A DNA stretch of 39,585 bases from the NCBI GenBank assembly GCA_964577825.1, contig CAZOBJ010000021.1:1-39585 (forward strand). The letters run 5' to 3'. The stretch is from CAZOBJ01 sp964577825. GTDB taxonomy: Bacteria; Planctomycetota; SZUA-567; JAFGNG01. Below the pieces are notes generated by a model. The model searched no databases, had not been told where the DNA came from, and saw only the letters and a list, made by a program, of their open reading frames with translations. Shown in pieces: positions 1-7,536 of the stretch (position 1 is its first letter; the number at the start of each line of letters is the position of its first letter). A program made the position numbers and the translations under genes.

Positions 1-233
1 GCGGTGTTGACCACCACCGTGGCGCCGGCGAGCGCCTCGATGCGGTCGGTGGCATGGATGCGCGCGGAGAAGCCCCGCAGCGGCCCCGCGGCCGAGAGGT
101 CCACCGCCTTGCCCGCGGCCAGGCCGTAGTTCACCACGTCGATGAGCGCGAGGTCTGCGAGGTTGCGCTCCGCGAGGAACGTGGCCGTGGCCGTGGCCAC
201 GGTCCCGGCGCCCAAAATCGCGACTTTCGGCAC
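1..233 (-). CDS. Malate/lactate dehydrogenase, N-terminal fragment
   Basis: Only the first 77 codons lie in the window; the rest runs off the left edge. The GTG start at 233 follows an AAGGAG ribosome binding site with good spacing. The protein opens with a Rossmann beta-strand and glycine loop (VAILGAGTVA), followed by an acidic residue at the end of strand 2 (LIDVV), which usually means NAD rather than NADP. The segment GKAVDLSAAGPL then matches the GKALDM..AGP region of malate dehydrogenases. The family oxidises malate to oxaloacetate, or lactate to pyruvate, in the cytoplasm. The substrate-specificity loop and catalytic His are outside the window, so malate and lactate dehydrogenase cannot be separated. 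It lies 43 bp downstream of argC on the same strand and may be cotranscribed with it. Confidence 0.8.
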   Translation of the reverse strand, partial: MPKVAILGAGTVATATATFLAERNLADLALIDVVNYGLAAGKAVDLSAAGPLRGFSARIHATDRIEALAGATVVVNT

Positions 234-276
234 GTCGGCTCCTTTCCGTGACGGCACGTCTACACGCTCGGCGAGT

Positions 277-1332
277 TCAGGGGTGCGCGCCCGGCTGGTC
301 CAGGCCCAGGGCCTCGTCCAGGTCGAAGAGGATGTTCAGGTTCTGCATGGCGTTGCCCGCCTGGCCCTTGACCAGGTTGTCGATGTAGCTCATCGCGCGG
401 AACGTGCCGGTGCGCTCGTCGCAGGCCACCTGCACGATCGCGAAGTTGCTCCCGCGCACCTGGTCGGTGCCCGCGGCCGCGTCCGGGCCCAGGACGCGCA
501 CGAACCGCTCGTCCTGGTAGAAGCTCTGGTAGGCCTCCAGCGCCCGGGCTTGGCTCATACCCTCGGCCAGGCGGCCGTACACCGTGGAGAGGATCCCGCG
601 GGCCATGGGCACGACCTGCGGGGTGAAGGCCACGCGCACGTTGTCCTCGGCCAGGAGCGAGAGCTCGTGCTCGATCTCCATGACGTGCTGGTGGCCGGCG
701 AGCTTGTACGCGCGCGCGGCCTCGTAGCTTTCCGGGTAGTGGAACCCGGGCCGCGGCTTCTTGCCCGCGCCGGAGATGCCGGTCTTGCAGTCGCAGGCGA
801 TCCCCTCGCGCAGAAGGCAGCGCTCGCGCACCGCCGGGGCGAGCGCGAGGATGCAGCTCACGGCAAAGCAGCCCGGATTGCCCACCACGTGTGCGCCGCG
901 GATCGCGCCGCGGTGGAGCTCCGGCAACCCGTACACGCTCTGTTCGAGGACCTGGGGCGAGGCGTGCTCCGGCGCGCGGCCGATGCGGCGCGCATACTCC
1001 GCGTACAGGCCCGGGTCGGCGAACCGGAAGTCGCCGGAATAGTCGATGCATCGCGCACCCGCTGCCAGGGCCTGGGGCGCGACCGCTTGCCCGACGCCGT
1101 CGGGCGTGGCGCACACCACGACGTCGGCGTCGTCCGCGGCCTGCGGGCTGTCGGGCGCGACCAGGGGCAGGTCGCAGAATCCGGCCAGGTGCGGCCACAC
1201 GTCCGAGAGCTTGCGGCCCACGTCCTGGACGTCCACCAGGGCCGCGAGCTCGACCTGGGGATGGCGGCAGGCGAGCTCCACGAACCCCACCCCGCCGTAT
1301 CCGCCCGCGCCGATGAGCTTGACTCGGACCAT
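277..1332 (-). CDS. argC: N-acetyl-gamma-glutamyl-phosphate reductase ArgC
   Basis: ArgC reduces N-acetylglutamyl phosphate to the semialdehyde with NADPH, the third step of arginine synthesis, in the cytoplasm. The 351-residue protein has the family landmarks in order. These are the N-terminal loop GAGGYGG, the catalytic cysteine C155 in GNPGCFA, the SGAGKKP stretch, the GHQH motif around H214-H216 that carries the catalytic histidine, and VPMARGIL near the C-terminus. The start at 1332 is chosen because the family begins right at the Rossmann strand (VRVKLIGAGG) and a GGGAG site precedes it; the longer in-frame ORF to 1389 adds residues without homology. No argJ, argB or argD is adjacent. 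It sits between a glycosyltransferase gene and a dehydrogenase gene. Confidence 0.95.
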   Translation of the reverse strand: MVRVKLIGAGGYGGVGFVELACRHPQVELAALVDVQDVGRKLSDVWPHLAGFCDLPLVAPDSPQAADDADVVVCATPDGVGQAVAPQALAAGARCIDYSGDFRFADPGLYAEYARRIGRAPEHASPQVLEQSVYGLPELHRGAIRGAHVVGNPGCFAVSCILALAPAVRERCLLREGIACDCKTGISGAGKKPRPGFHYPESYEAARAYKLAGHQHVMEIEHELSLLAEDNVRVAFTPQVVPMARGILSTVYGRLAEGMSQARALEAYQSFYQDERFVRVLGPDAAAGTDQVRGSNFAIVQVACDERTGTFRAMSYIDNLVKGQAGNAMQNLNILFDLDEALGLDQPGAHP

Positions 1333-1392
1333 GCCGGTCTCCCTGCGTTGCGCACGTTTGCGCGCCCATGATGCCCGCGGGCTGCGCACCTG

Positions 1393-2736
1393 TCAACGGG
1401 TTTCGGTCGCGGGGCCTTGCTCGGCGGCGGGAGCCTCGCTGCGGCGTGGGCGCACAAGCAGGACGAGCCCCGCGGCCGCGAGCACGGCCCAGGGCAGGTC
1501 CATGGTCGGAAAGCGCAGGCGCAGGTGCAGGACAAACGGGAGCGCCCCGAGCATGCCGCACACGGGCGCGACGAGGAGCAGCCCGACCGCGCGGCGCCGT
1601 CCGCGGCGCCACCAGCCCGCCGCGCCCATCGCGCCGAGCACCAGCAAGGGGCTCACCGTGAGCGTGGAGAGCCACCACAGCGCCGGGGGCGTGGTCGCGC
1701 GGTTGGGCCAGGGCCGCCAGTAGTGCAGGCCGCGGCGCAGCCAGATATACGCGGCCTCGCCGGGGTGGTGCGTGAGGTACCGCCACGCGTCCTCGCGCCA
1801 TTGGCGCGCGGTCTCCGCGGGGCGATGGATGCCCAGGGCCTCCATGAGCTGCACGCGCGAGGCGCTCTCCTGCGCGTAGAGCTCGCGCTGCACCTCGCGG
1901 AACGCCACGTCGTGCGTGGTGCGGTACATGCGGGCCATGTGCGGGTTGTTGCCCAGCCAGAAGTTGTACGCCCCGAACAGGGTCGCGGGCGTGGGCACGC
2001 CCGCGACGAGCCAGTTGCGCACGGTCCACGGGCCCAGGACGAGCACCGCGCCCAGCACAAGGAGGGCCCCCGCGCCGATGCGCCGCCGCACCCGGCCCCG
2101 CATGGCGAAAAGCGCCCACACGAGTAGTCCGACCAGGACCGCCAGGCCGTTGGGCCGGGCCAGGCTCGCGAGGCCTGCGGCCAGGCCCACGAGCGGCCAG
2201 CCGCGCAGTCGGCCCGTGCGCATGGCCTCCCAGGCCACGCACAGGGCCAGAAGCACCAGTGCGCCGAAGAGCATCTCCGTGCTCCACCGTCCGCTGTAGT
2301 AGACCGCGTACGGGTACACGGCCAGGATGGCGGCGCACACGAGCCCCGTACGGTCGGTGAACAGACTGCGGCCCAGCACCCAGGCGAGATACACGGCCAG
2401 CGTCCCCACACCCGCCTGGAACAGGCGCGCCCAGGTGAACCACGGCCCGGGCAGCGCGTGCAGGGCCGCGCCCCACAGGGGCACAAGCGGGGGACGGTAT
2501 ACCTCGGGGTGGTGGGCGGGCGGATGCTGGGCGGGCCGGGGCTCGAACCACCGGTACCGGCCGATCACGTACCCGCGGCCCTGCCACAGGTTGCGGCTGA
2601 GCTCCACGTAGTCGCGGCCGTCGTATTCGAGCAGGGATTCGCGGTCCACGAACCCGAAGCTGTACAGAGCCCGCAGCGCGAACGCGAGCGCCAGGATCGC
2701 AATCAGCGTCCAGCGCGCGCGACGGCTTTGGGGCAT
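1393..2736 (-). CDS. GT39/ArnT-like integral membrane glycosyltransferase
   Basis: This 447-residue polytopic membrane protein has an N-terminal hydrophobic helix (about residues 9-25). An extracytoplasmic loop with the acidic motif EYDGRDYVELSRNL follows, and then at least eight more hydrophobic segments. The layout matches the dolichyl-phosphate-mannose/polyprenyl-phosphate glycosyltransferase superfamily (PMT/GT39, ArnT). The conserved Asp of loop 1 and the late GPWTVRNWLV segment are both typical. Members move a sugar from a polyprenyl-phosphate donor to protein or lipid on the outer face of the membrane. The acceptor cannot be told. ATG at 2736 is preceded by GGAGG with rather long spacing. 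It starts 24 bp after rsfS ends, so the two are probably cotranscribed. Confidence 0.82.
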   Translation of the reverse strand: MPQSRRARWTLIAILALAFALRALYSFGFVDRESLLEYDGRDYVELSRNLWQGRGYVIGRYRWFEPRPAQHPPAHHPEVYRPPLVPLWGAALHALPGPWFTWARLFQAGVGTLAVYLAWVLGRSLFTDRTGLVCAAILAVYPYAVYYSGRWSTEMLFGALVLLALCVAWEAMRTGRLRGWPLVGLAAGLASLARPNGLAVLVGLLVWALFAMRGRVRRRIGAGALLVLGAVLVLGPWTVRNWLVAGVPTPATLFGAYNFWLGNNPHMARMYRTTHDVAFREVQRELYAQESASRVQLMEALGIHRPAETARQWREDAWRYLTHHPGEAAYIWLRRGLHYWRPWPNRATTPPALWWLSTLTVSPLLVLGAMGAAGWWRRGRRRAVGLLLVAPVCGMLGALPFVLHLRLRFPTMDLPWAVLAAAGLVLLVRPRRSEAPAAEQGPATETR

Positions 2737-2759
2737 GGGGAGGGCCTCCGCGGGGCGGC

Positions 2760-3170
2760 TCAGCCGCCGGACGGGGGCGGACGCCAGGAGACCGTGGGCG
2801 CGTCGGCCCAGATCTCCTCGATCTGGTAGAACGCGCGCGCGCTGGGGTCGAACAGGTGGACGATCACGTCCCCGTAGTCGAGCAGGATCCATTCGCCGCC
2901 GGACAGGCCCTCCACGCCGCGCTTGCGCAGGTGGCTGCGCTCCATGGCGTCCTCGGTCTCCTCGGCCATGGCCCGCAGTTGCCTGCGATTGCGACCCGTG
3001 GCCACGACGAAGTAGTCCGCGTAGCTGCACAGCTCTTCCACGCGCAGGATGCGGATGTCCTCGCCGCGGGTCTCGTAGGCCGCGCGCGCGCAGAGCTCGG
3101 CAAGGCCGCGGGGCCGGTCGGGTGCGTCCTTGGGAACGGGTTCGAGGCCGGGGCGGACCTGCTTGGCCAT
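2760..3170 (-). CDS. rsfS: Ribosomal silencing factor RsfS (Iojap/DUF143)
   Basis: RsfS binds ribosomal protein uL14 and blocks joining of the subunits when nutrients are low. The 136-residue protein shows the whole family pattern: the CSYADYFVVATGRNRRQL segment in the middle and DYGDVIVHLF followed by FYQIEEIWADAP near the end. Length is normal, with a short extra N-terminus of about 20 residues. The ATG at 3170 is preceded by AAGGAAGG. It is the first gene of a leftward run with the glycosyltransferase, argC and the dehydrogenase, and a sigma70-like promoter lies just upstream at 3227-3255. No nadD or obgE neighbour, common next to rsfS, is present in the window. Confidence 0.95.
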   Translation of the reverse strand: MAKQVRPGLEPVPKDAPDRPRGLAELCARAAYETRGEDIRILRVEELCSYADYFVVATGRNRRQLRAMAEETEDAMERSHLRKRGVEGLSGGEWILLDYGDVIVHLFDPSARAFYQIEEIWADAPTVSWRPPPSGG

Positions 3171-3226
3171 CTACCTTCCTTGCTCACATCCTCGGCGGGT
3201 CCGGGCGCGGGTGCGCGCCTACCCGT

Positions 3227-3255
3227 ACCCTATCCACACGCGGGGCCGGGGACAA
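3227..3255 (-). promoter_or_regulatory. Candidate sigma70 promoter for rsfS
   Basis: Read leftward, TTGTCC (3250-3255) and TAGGGT (3227-3232) are separated by 17 bp. Both boxes match the consensus only partly, but spacing and position, about 57 bp before the rsfS start codon, are right. Prediction from sequence only. Confidence 0.45.
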
Positions 3256-3280
3256 GCCCTTTTCTCGCGGCGTCGGGCAT

Positions 3281-5083
3281 TCAGGGCCCCTCGCCGGACT
3301 CGTCGGCGGGCCGGAGCTCCTTTAGCAGGCCCGCTTCCTGCGCCTTCATGAGCGCCATCACCGCGTGCTGCGTGTAGTCGTTGCGCAGGCGCAGGTTCGT
3401 GAGCGAATGGTGAAATCCTCCCACCGCCCGCTGCGGATTCTCCAGGAAAAAGGTGTTCGCCTCCGTGAACTGGAGCTGGAACAGGAACCGCACCCCCAGG
3501 CGCACCGCCCGGGCATAGCGGGCCGCGCGGTCGGCGTCCCCGGCCTTGCGCGCGACGAGGTGCGCGTCTACCAGGCCCTCCAGGTACGCCGCCGTGGAGT
3601 AGCGCGGCTCTTGAGGCGGGAACCCGCCGATCTCGTCGGGGTAGGGGCTGTGGCGGACCTGGTACTCGAGGAGCCAGTCGGCCATCTCGCACACGAAGGC
3701 GCGCACCTCGGGGTCGCCGGTGGCCTGCCACAACAGCCGATCGGCCTGGATGTGCCAGGGCACGAAGGCCGTGGTCGGCGCCGCGCGCCAATGGGCCCGG
3801 TAGTACGGGAACGCGCGGCGCACGGAGTCGAGCAGACGCGGGTCCTCGGTCTCCTGATACAGGCGCATGAGCGCGAGCATGGCCTCGCCGGGATAGAACT
3901 CCACGCCCGTGTTGCGCGAGGAGGCGTAGTAGGTTCGGTACGAGCCGTCCGGCTCCTGGAGCGCCAGCATTCCGTCCGCGAACCGCGCGCGCAGCCGCTG
4001 CGCGTCGGGATAGTCCGGGGCGTTGAGGAGCACGAGCACCAGGAACGCGTTGTACGCGAGCTTGCTGGTGTTGTCCTCCATCAGCAGGTACGCGCCCTCG
4101 GGCACCTCGCCCTTGTGGGCGAGATACTGGTCCAGCGTACGGCCGACCACCGGGTCCAGGGCGTCGTCGTTCAGGAACGCGCCCAGGCGCGCGACCGACC
4201 AGATCGTGCCCAGGGCCCGCACATGGTTCTGATCGTCAGCGTACTGGTCCTCGATGGGGTCGTACCAGTAGGCGATGAGCCCGGTGTCCGCATCCACGCT
4301 GCGCCCCAACCACCCGTGGGCCGCGCGCAGGCGCGCGCGTACGGTGCCCGGCGAGACCGCGTCCGGGTCCACGAGCATGTTGTACCGGTACAGGACCGTG
4401 CCCGCCTCGCCGCGGCCGGCCACAAAGGTGTGGGTCTCGTACCGGTACAGGTGCGTGGCCGGGTCAAAGGCCGCGTCCGCGGGCAGGCCCGCCTTGCGGC
4501 ACAGGCGCTGGAGCGTGCGCTGCAGCGTGTACCCGTGGGTCAGGGGCACGGACTCCTTGAAAAAGGCCCCGCGTCCGGCGCAGCGCAGCTCGATCGCGTG
4601 CACGCCCAGCTCCACGGTCCGGGCCACGCCCTGCAGGCTGCGGTTGGGCACGCGCCTGCGGCCGTAGAGAAAGGTGAACACGATCCGGGTGCGCGGCCCC
4701 TCTTCGGGGGTGAGCACGCCGCCGAATCGCTCGTCGCGCACCGAGCGCTCCACCGCGCTCCGCACGTCGCGGACCAGGCGGCCGGACGCGTCGGCCGGGG
4801 CGCGTCCGCTCATGCAGGCCCGGATGTGCCCCTGGGCGAGCAGGGTGATGAAGAGCCGTGCGTAGGTCACCCGCGGCGCGGACGGCGCGCTCGGCTCCGG
4901 GCCCTGGCCCAGCGCATGGTCGAGCGCCTCGTAGGCATAGGTCACCAGGGCCCGGCGCGCGGGCGCGTCCAGGTCCGCGGGCGCCCGGGCGACCGCGCGC
5001 GGCGCGAGCAAGAGCGCCAGCGCAATACCCGCGAGTGTGATGGGCCGTCTGGCCCGCGTGGCCGGGCGCATGGAACCCCTCAT
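3281..5083 (-). CDS. Secreted AMMECR1-like domain fused to an alpha/alpha-toroid domain
   Basis: This 600-residue protein begins with a basic, hydrophobic signal peptide (about residues 1-34, ending near AVARA). Residues about 40-225 read as an AMMECR1 domain. The signs are LFITLLAQGHIRACMSG (family: LF.T....LRGCIG), ERSVRDERFGGVLTPEE (SAL.DSRF.P...EE), ELGVHAIEL (the GVHGI strand), then QRLCRKAGL and RYETHTFV. Residues about 230-590 are helical repeats with WYDPIEDQYADDQNH, SRNTGVEFYPGEAMLALMRLY and GGF motifs, resembling (alpha/alpha)6 toroids of glycosidases, lyases and N-acylglucosamine epimerase-like proteins. The enzymatic activity is unknown. ATG 5083 has AAGGG at good spacing; ATG 5071 just behind it is an alternative start. 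AMMECR1 proteins are usually cytoplasmic, so the export signal is unusual. Confidence 0.72.
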   Translation of the reverse strand: MRGSMRPATRARRPITLAGIALALLLAPRAVARAPADLDAPARRALVTYAYEALDHALGQGPEPSAPSAPRVTYARLFITLLAQGHIRACMSGRAPADASGRLVRDVRSAVERSVRDERFGGVLTPEEGPRTRIVFTFLYGRRRVPNRSLQGVARTVELGVHAIELRCAGRGAFFKESVPLTHGYTLQRTLQRLCRKAGLPADAAFDPATHLYRYETHTFVAGRGEAGTVLYRYNMLVDPDAVSPGTVRARLRAAHGWLGRSVDADTGLIAYWYDPIEDQYADDQNHVRALGTIWSVARLGAFLNDDALDPVVGRTLDQYLAHKGEVPEGAYLLMEDNTSKLAYNAFLVLVLLNAPDYPDAQRLRARFADGMLALQEPDGSYRTYYASSRNTGVEFYPGEAMLALMRLYQETEDPRLLDSVRRAFPYYRAHWRAAPTTAFVPWHIQADRLLWQATGDPEVRAFVCEMADWLLEYQVRHSPYPDEIGGFPPQEPRYSTAAYLEGLVDAHLVARKAGDADRAARYARAVRLGVRFLFQLQFTEANTFFLENPQRAVGGFHHSLTNLRLRNDYTQHAVMALMKAQEAGLLKELRPADESGEGP

Positions 5084-5191
5084 GCGTGCGCCCTTGCGGC
5101 CGGGAGGCCGAGGCGCAGGGCGATCAAAAGGCCTTGGTCGACAGCGGGCACAGGGCGCGCGGGACTCATGGGCATGCGGGGCCGCGGACGG

Positions 5192-6421
5192 TCAACGCGC
5201 GGCGGCCCCGAGGTCCTCCACGACAAAGTAGTAGTCGGTCCCGCGCTCGCGGCGGTGCGCACGCAGGGTGCCGGTGAGCTCCAGGGGCCGGCCCAGGCTT
5301 GCCTGCTCCAGGCGGTCGGCCAGGTCCCGGCGGGCGCGGTCGACCATGACGCGGAGCCCTTCGGCGCCCAGGTCAGGGGCCAGGATGCGCGTCCACAGCC
5401 GTTCACGCAACACGGGCACGGGCTGGGTCTCTTCGAGCGGCGGGCGCTCATCGCCCTGGTAGGGCAGGCGAAGGCGGATCCGCTCGCCCAGGTAGGCCTG
5501 CGGATCGGCGGCGAGCTCCTGGGCAGGCACGAGGGGCGGCGCCTCGGGCGCCTCTTCCTCGGCCTCGTCTTCGGGGGCCTCGGGCTCTTCTTCCGCTTCC
5601 GTCTCGTCTTCTTCAGGCTCTTCGTCGTCCTGTAGCGCGCTCGGGTCCGCGGGCGCGGCGTGGTGGATCAGGATCCCGGGCTTGCACCGCCGTTGGCTGA
5701 TCGGAACGCGCACGACCTGGCCCCAGATGCGCACGGGCGCCTGCGTCTCCAGTCCGGCGAACATGGCCACGAGCTTCTTCTCCTTTGCGGGCACGTAGAA
5801 CCGCGCGTACTGCTGCGCGCGCCCGTGCGGGACCACGGACACCCATGCCTTGGGCGGCACGCCCACGCGCACGGCCAGCGTCGGGTCCATGGGCTCGAGG
5901 CGCAGCATCTCCACGGTCACCTCCACCTTGCGGCCCTGGTACTCGTACACGCGCAGGCGCACGTCCCCCAGCTCCACCGCGTCGTAGGTCTCTTCCTTGA
6001 ACTCGCCTTCCAGGGGCTTGAACTCCACATAGGGCCGCACCGCGCTCAAGACCACCACATAGGCGTGCCGCGAGCCGGTCGCCTCCTCGGAGGCCTGCAG
6101 CATGCGGCCCTTGGCCCAGATCCGCTGGCCCACGCGCACCTCGTCCAATCCCTCGCGCAAGACCGCGGCTCGGGCCACCACCCAGGGCCAGCGGCTTGTG
6201 AGCCACACAGAGTCGTCGAAATACTCCTGCAGGCTCTCCGCGGCTCGGTCCTCCTGGCCGCGCTCCAGGTCCATGCTGAACTCGATCTCGTGGCCCACGT
6301 ATCGCTCCGGAGACCGTCGTAGGTCGGCGAGCACGAGCTCCGGGTCCGCGGCCCGGCCGCGCGCGGCCAGGGCCAGCGTGAGGGCGATCAGAGCCAGAAA
6401 GCGGATCCGCGCCAGACGCAT
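5192..6421 (-). CDS. Secreted protein with duplicated motif and acidic linker
   Basis: I do not recognise a named family. The 409-residue protein starts with a clear signal peptide (residues 1-25, cleavage after RGRAA). A beta-rich region follows, then an extremely acidic linker at about residues 263-295, almost only Glu, Asp, Ala and Pro, and a final beta-rich region. The segments before and after the linker start alike: L..SPERYVGHEIEF near residue 35 and LAADPQAYLGERIRL near residue 305. This points to an internal duplication. The pattern P..Y.G..I.. followed by strands recalls OB-fold nucleic-acid/sugar-binding or tRNA_anti-like domains, which is only an inference. It has its own promoter (6484-6512) and ends 108 bp before the AMMECR1-like gene, so the two may form one unit. 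Confidence 0.7.
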   Translation of the reverse strand: MRLARIRFLALIALTLALAARGRAADPELVLADLRRSPERYVGHEIEFSMDLERGQEDRAAESLQEYFDDSVWLTSRWPWVVARAAVLREGLDEVRVGQRIWAKGRMLQASEEATGSRHAYVVVLSAVRPYVEFKPLEGEFKEETYDAVELGDVRLRVYEYQGRKVEVTVEMLRLEPMDPTLAVRVGVPPKAWVSVVPHGRAQQYARFYVPAKEKKLVAMFAGLETQAPVRIWGQVVRVPISQRRCKPGILIHHAAPADPSALQDDEEPEEDETEAEEEPEAPEDEAEEEAPEAPPLVPAQELAADPQAYLGERIRLRLPYQGDERPPLEETQPVPVLRERLWTRILAPDLGAEGLRVMVDRARRDLADRLEQASLGRPLELTGTLRAHRRERGTDYYFVVEDLGAAAR

Positions 6422-6483
6422 ACGGTTGTGCCCCTTGTTGAGAAGCCCGCCCGCGGCGCCGCGCCGCAGCGGGGTCTATTCGT

Positions 6484-6512
6484 ATGATAGGGCCGCATCG
6501 GCCCTGTCGCAA
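6484..6512 (-). promoter_or_regulatory. Candidate sigma70 promoter for the leftward secreted-protein gene
   Basis: Read leftward, TTGCGA (6507-6512) and TATCAT (6484-6489) are 17 bp apart, and the start codon at 6421 lies about 60 bp downstream. The -10 box is a 5/6 consensus match. The spacer contains an inverted repeat (GGGCCGATGCGGCCC) that could be an operator. Sequence prediction only. Confidence 0.6.
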
Positions 6513-6548
6513 GTCCGTTTTGGCCCGTTTGCGCGTCGTCCTGACACG

Positions 6549-6576
6549 TTGACAGGTCCGCGTGCGGCCCTACAAT
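6549..6576 (+). promoter_or_regulatory. Strong sigma70-like promoter of the PTS/CBS-transporter operon
   Basis: TTGACA (6549-6554, perfect -35) and TACAAT (6571-6576, 5/6 -10) are separated by 16 bp. The expected transcription start, 6-8 bp after the -10 box, falls on or next to the ATG at 6584, so the transcript should be nearly leaderless. No Shine-Dalgarno sequence is present between the -10 box and the start codon, which fits that reading. Confidence 0.7.
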
Positions 6577-6583
6577 CCGGGAC

Positions 6584-7534
6584 ATGAGCGAACGGACCTC
6601 CCCGCAGACGGCCGGGGCCGCGGAGAGCGGCATCGACTTCGCGAGCCTGTTCGGCCCCGACGAAGTGCTGTGCCACACGGGCACCACGGACCGCGACACC
6701 CTGCTGCGCGAGATCTTGCAGCTCTTGGCGTATCAGCGCGGCATCGGCAACGTGGACGAGGCGTTGGCCGCCGTGCTGGAGCGCGAGCGCGCGGCTGCGA
6801 CGATCGTGGCGCCCGGCATCGCGGTGCCCCACGCGCGCCTGGGGGCCGTGGATCGCCTGGTCGTGGGCATAGCCACGTCCACCCGGGGGATCGTGTTCAA
6901 GCCGGGCTCTGCGCCGGTGAAGCTCGTGATCCTGGTCCTGGCCCCGCGCGATGCGCCGGGGGCCTACGTGCAGGCGCTCAGCAGCTTGGCCAAGATCTGC
7001 GGCGATCCTCAGACCCCGGACAAGGTGGCCGGGCTCGAAAGCGCACAGGACGTGCACCGGTTCTTCGAACGGGGCGGCATGGCCCTGCCCGACCACCTGT
7101 GCGCCGCGGACATCATGGACCGGGACATGGTCACCCTCCAGGAGACGGCCACCCTGCAGGACGCCATCGACCGTTTCGTGCGCCACGACCTCATCGACCT
7201 GCCGGTGGTCGACGCGGACGGCGACCTGGTGGGCGTGGTCAGCGCGTACGAGCTCCTGCGCGTGTGCCTGCCCGACTACATCCTGTGGATGGAGGACCTC
7301 TCGCCCATCCTCAACTTCGAGCCCTTCGCCGAGGTGCTGCGCAACGAGTCGAGCACCTGGCTGGCGGAGATCATGTCCTACGAGTACGCCACGGTGAGCG
7401 CACAGGCCCCGGCCGTGGAAGTGGCCAAGGAGATGACCAAGCAGCGCGCGCGCGAGGTGTACGTGCTGCGCGGCAAGCGGCTGGTCGGGACGATCACGCT
7501 GCAGGACTTCCTGCGCGTGGTCCTGCGGGAGTAG
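6584..7534 (+). CDS. PTS EIIA (fructose/Ntr-type) domain fused to a CBS-domain pair
   Basis: The 316-residue cytoplasmic protein has two parts. Residues about 20-165 are a PTS_EIIA type-2 domain. The phosphorylatable histidine is H83 in GIAVPHARL, followed by VVGIATSTRGIVF and a VKLVILVLAPRDAPGAYVQ strand-helix typical of PtsN/EIIA-Fru. Residues about 170-316 are a pair of CBS domains (AADIMDRDMVTLQETATLQDAI, LPVVDADGDLVGVVS, and a second repeat ending LVGTITLQDFLRVVL), which usually bind adenine nucleotides. No EIIB or EIIC is nearby, so it looks regulatory rather than transporting. Its stop is 2 bp before the transporter start, so control of that transporter by phosphorylation state and nucleotide level is a reasonable inference. 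The promoter almost touches the start codon, suggesting a leaderless mRNA. Confidence 0.88.
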   Translation: MSERTSPQTAGAAESGIDFASLFGPDEVLCHTGTTDRDTLLREILQLLAYQRGIGNVDEALAAVLERERAAATIVAPGIAVPHARLGAVDRLVVGIATSTRGIVFKPGSAPVKLVILVLAPRDAPGAYVQALSSLAKICGDPQTPDKVAGLESAQDVHRFFERGGMALPDHLCAADIMDRDMVTLQETATLQDAIDRFVRHDLIDLPVVDADGDLVGVVSAYELLRVCLPDYILWMEDLSPILNFEPFAEVLRNESSTWLAEIMSYEYATVSAQAPAVEVAKEMTKQRAREVYVLRGKRLVGTITLQDFLRVVLRE

Positions 7535-7536
7535 GC

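Noticed and set aside
260..2587. 775-residue minus-strand frame across argC and the glycosyltransferase
   Set aside because: It is out of frame with two well-supported genes and its composition (Arg, Gly, Pro, Ala) is that of a frame-shift shadow.
3365..5635. 756-residue plus-strand frame
   Set aside because: Antisense to the AMMECR1-like gene; low-complexity His/Val/Arg composition and no start signal.
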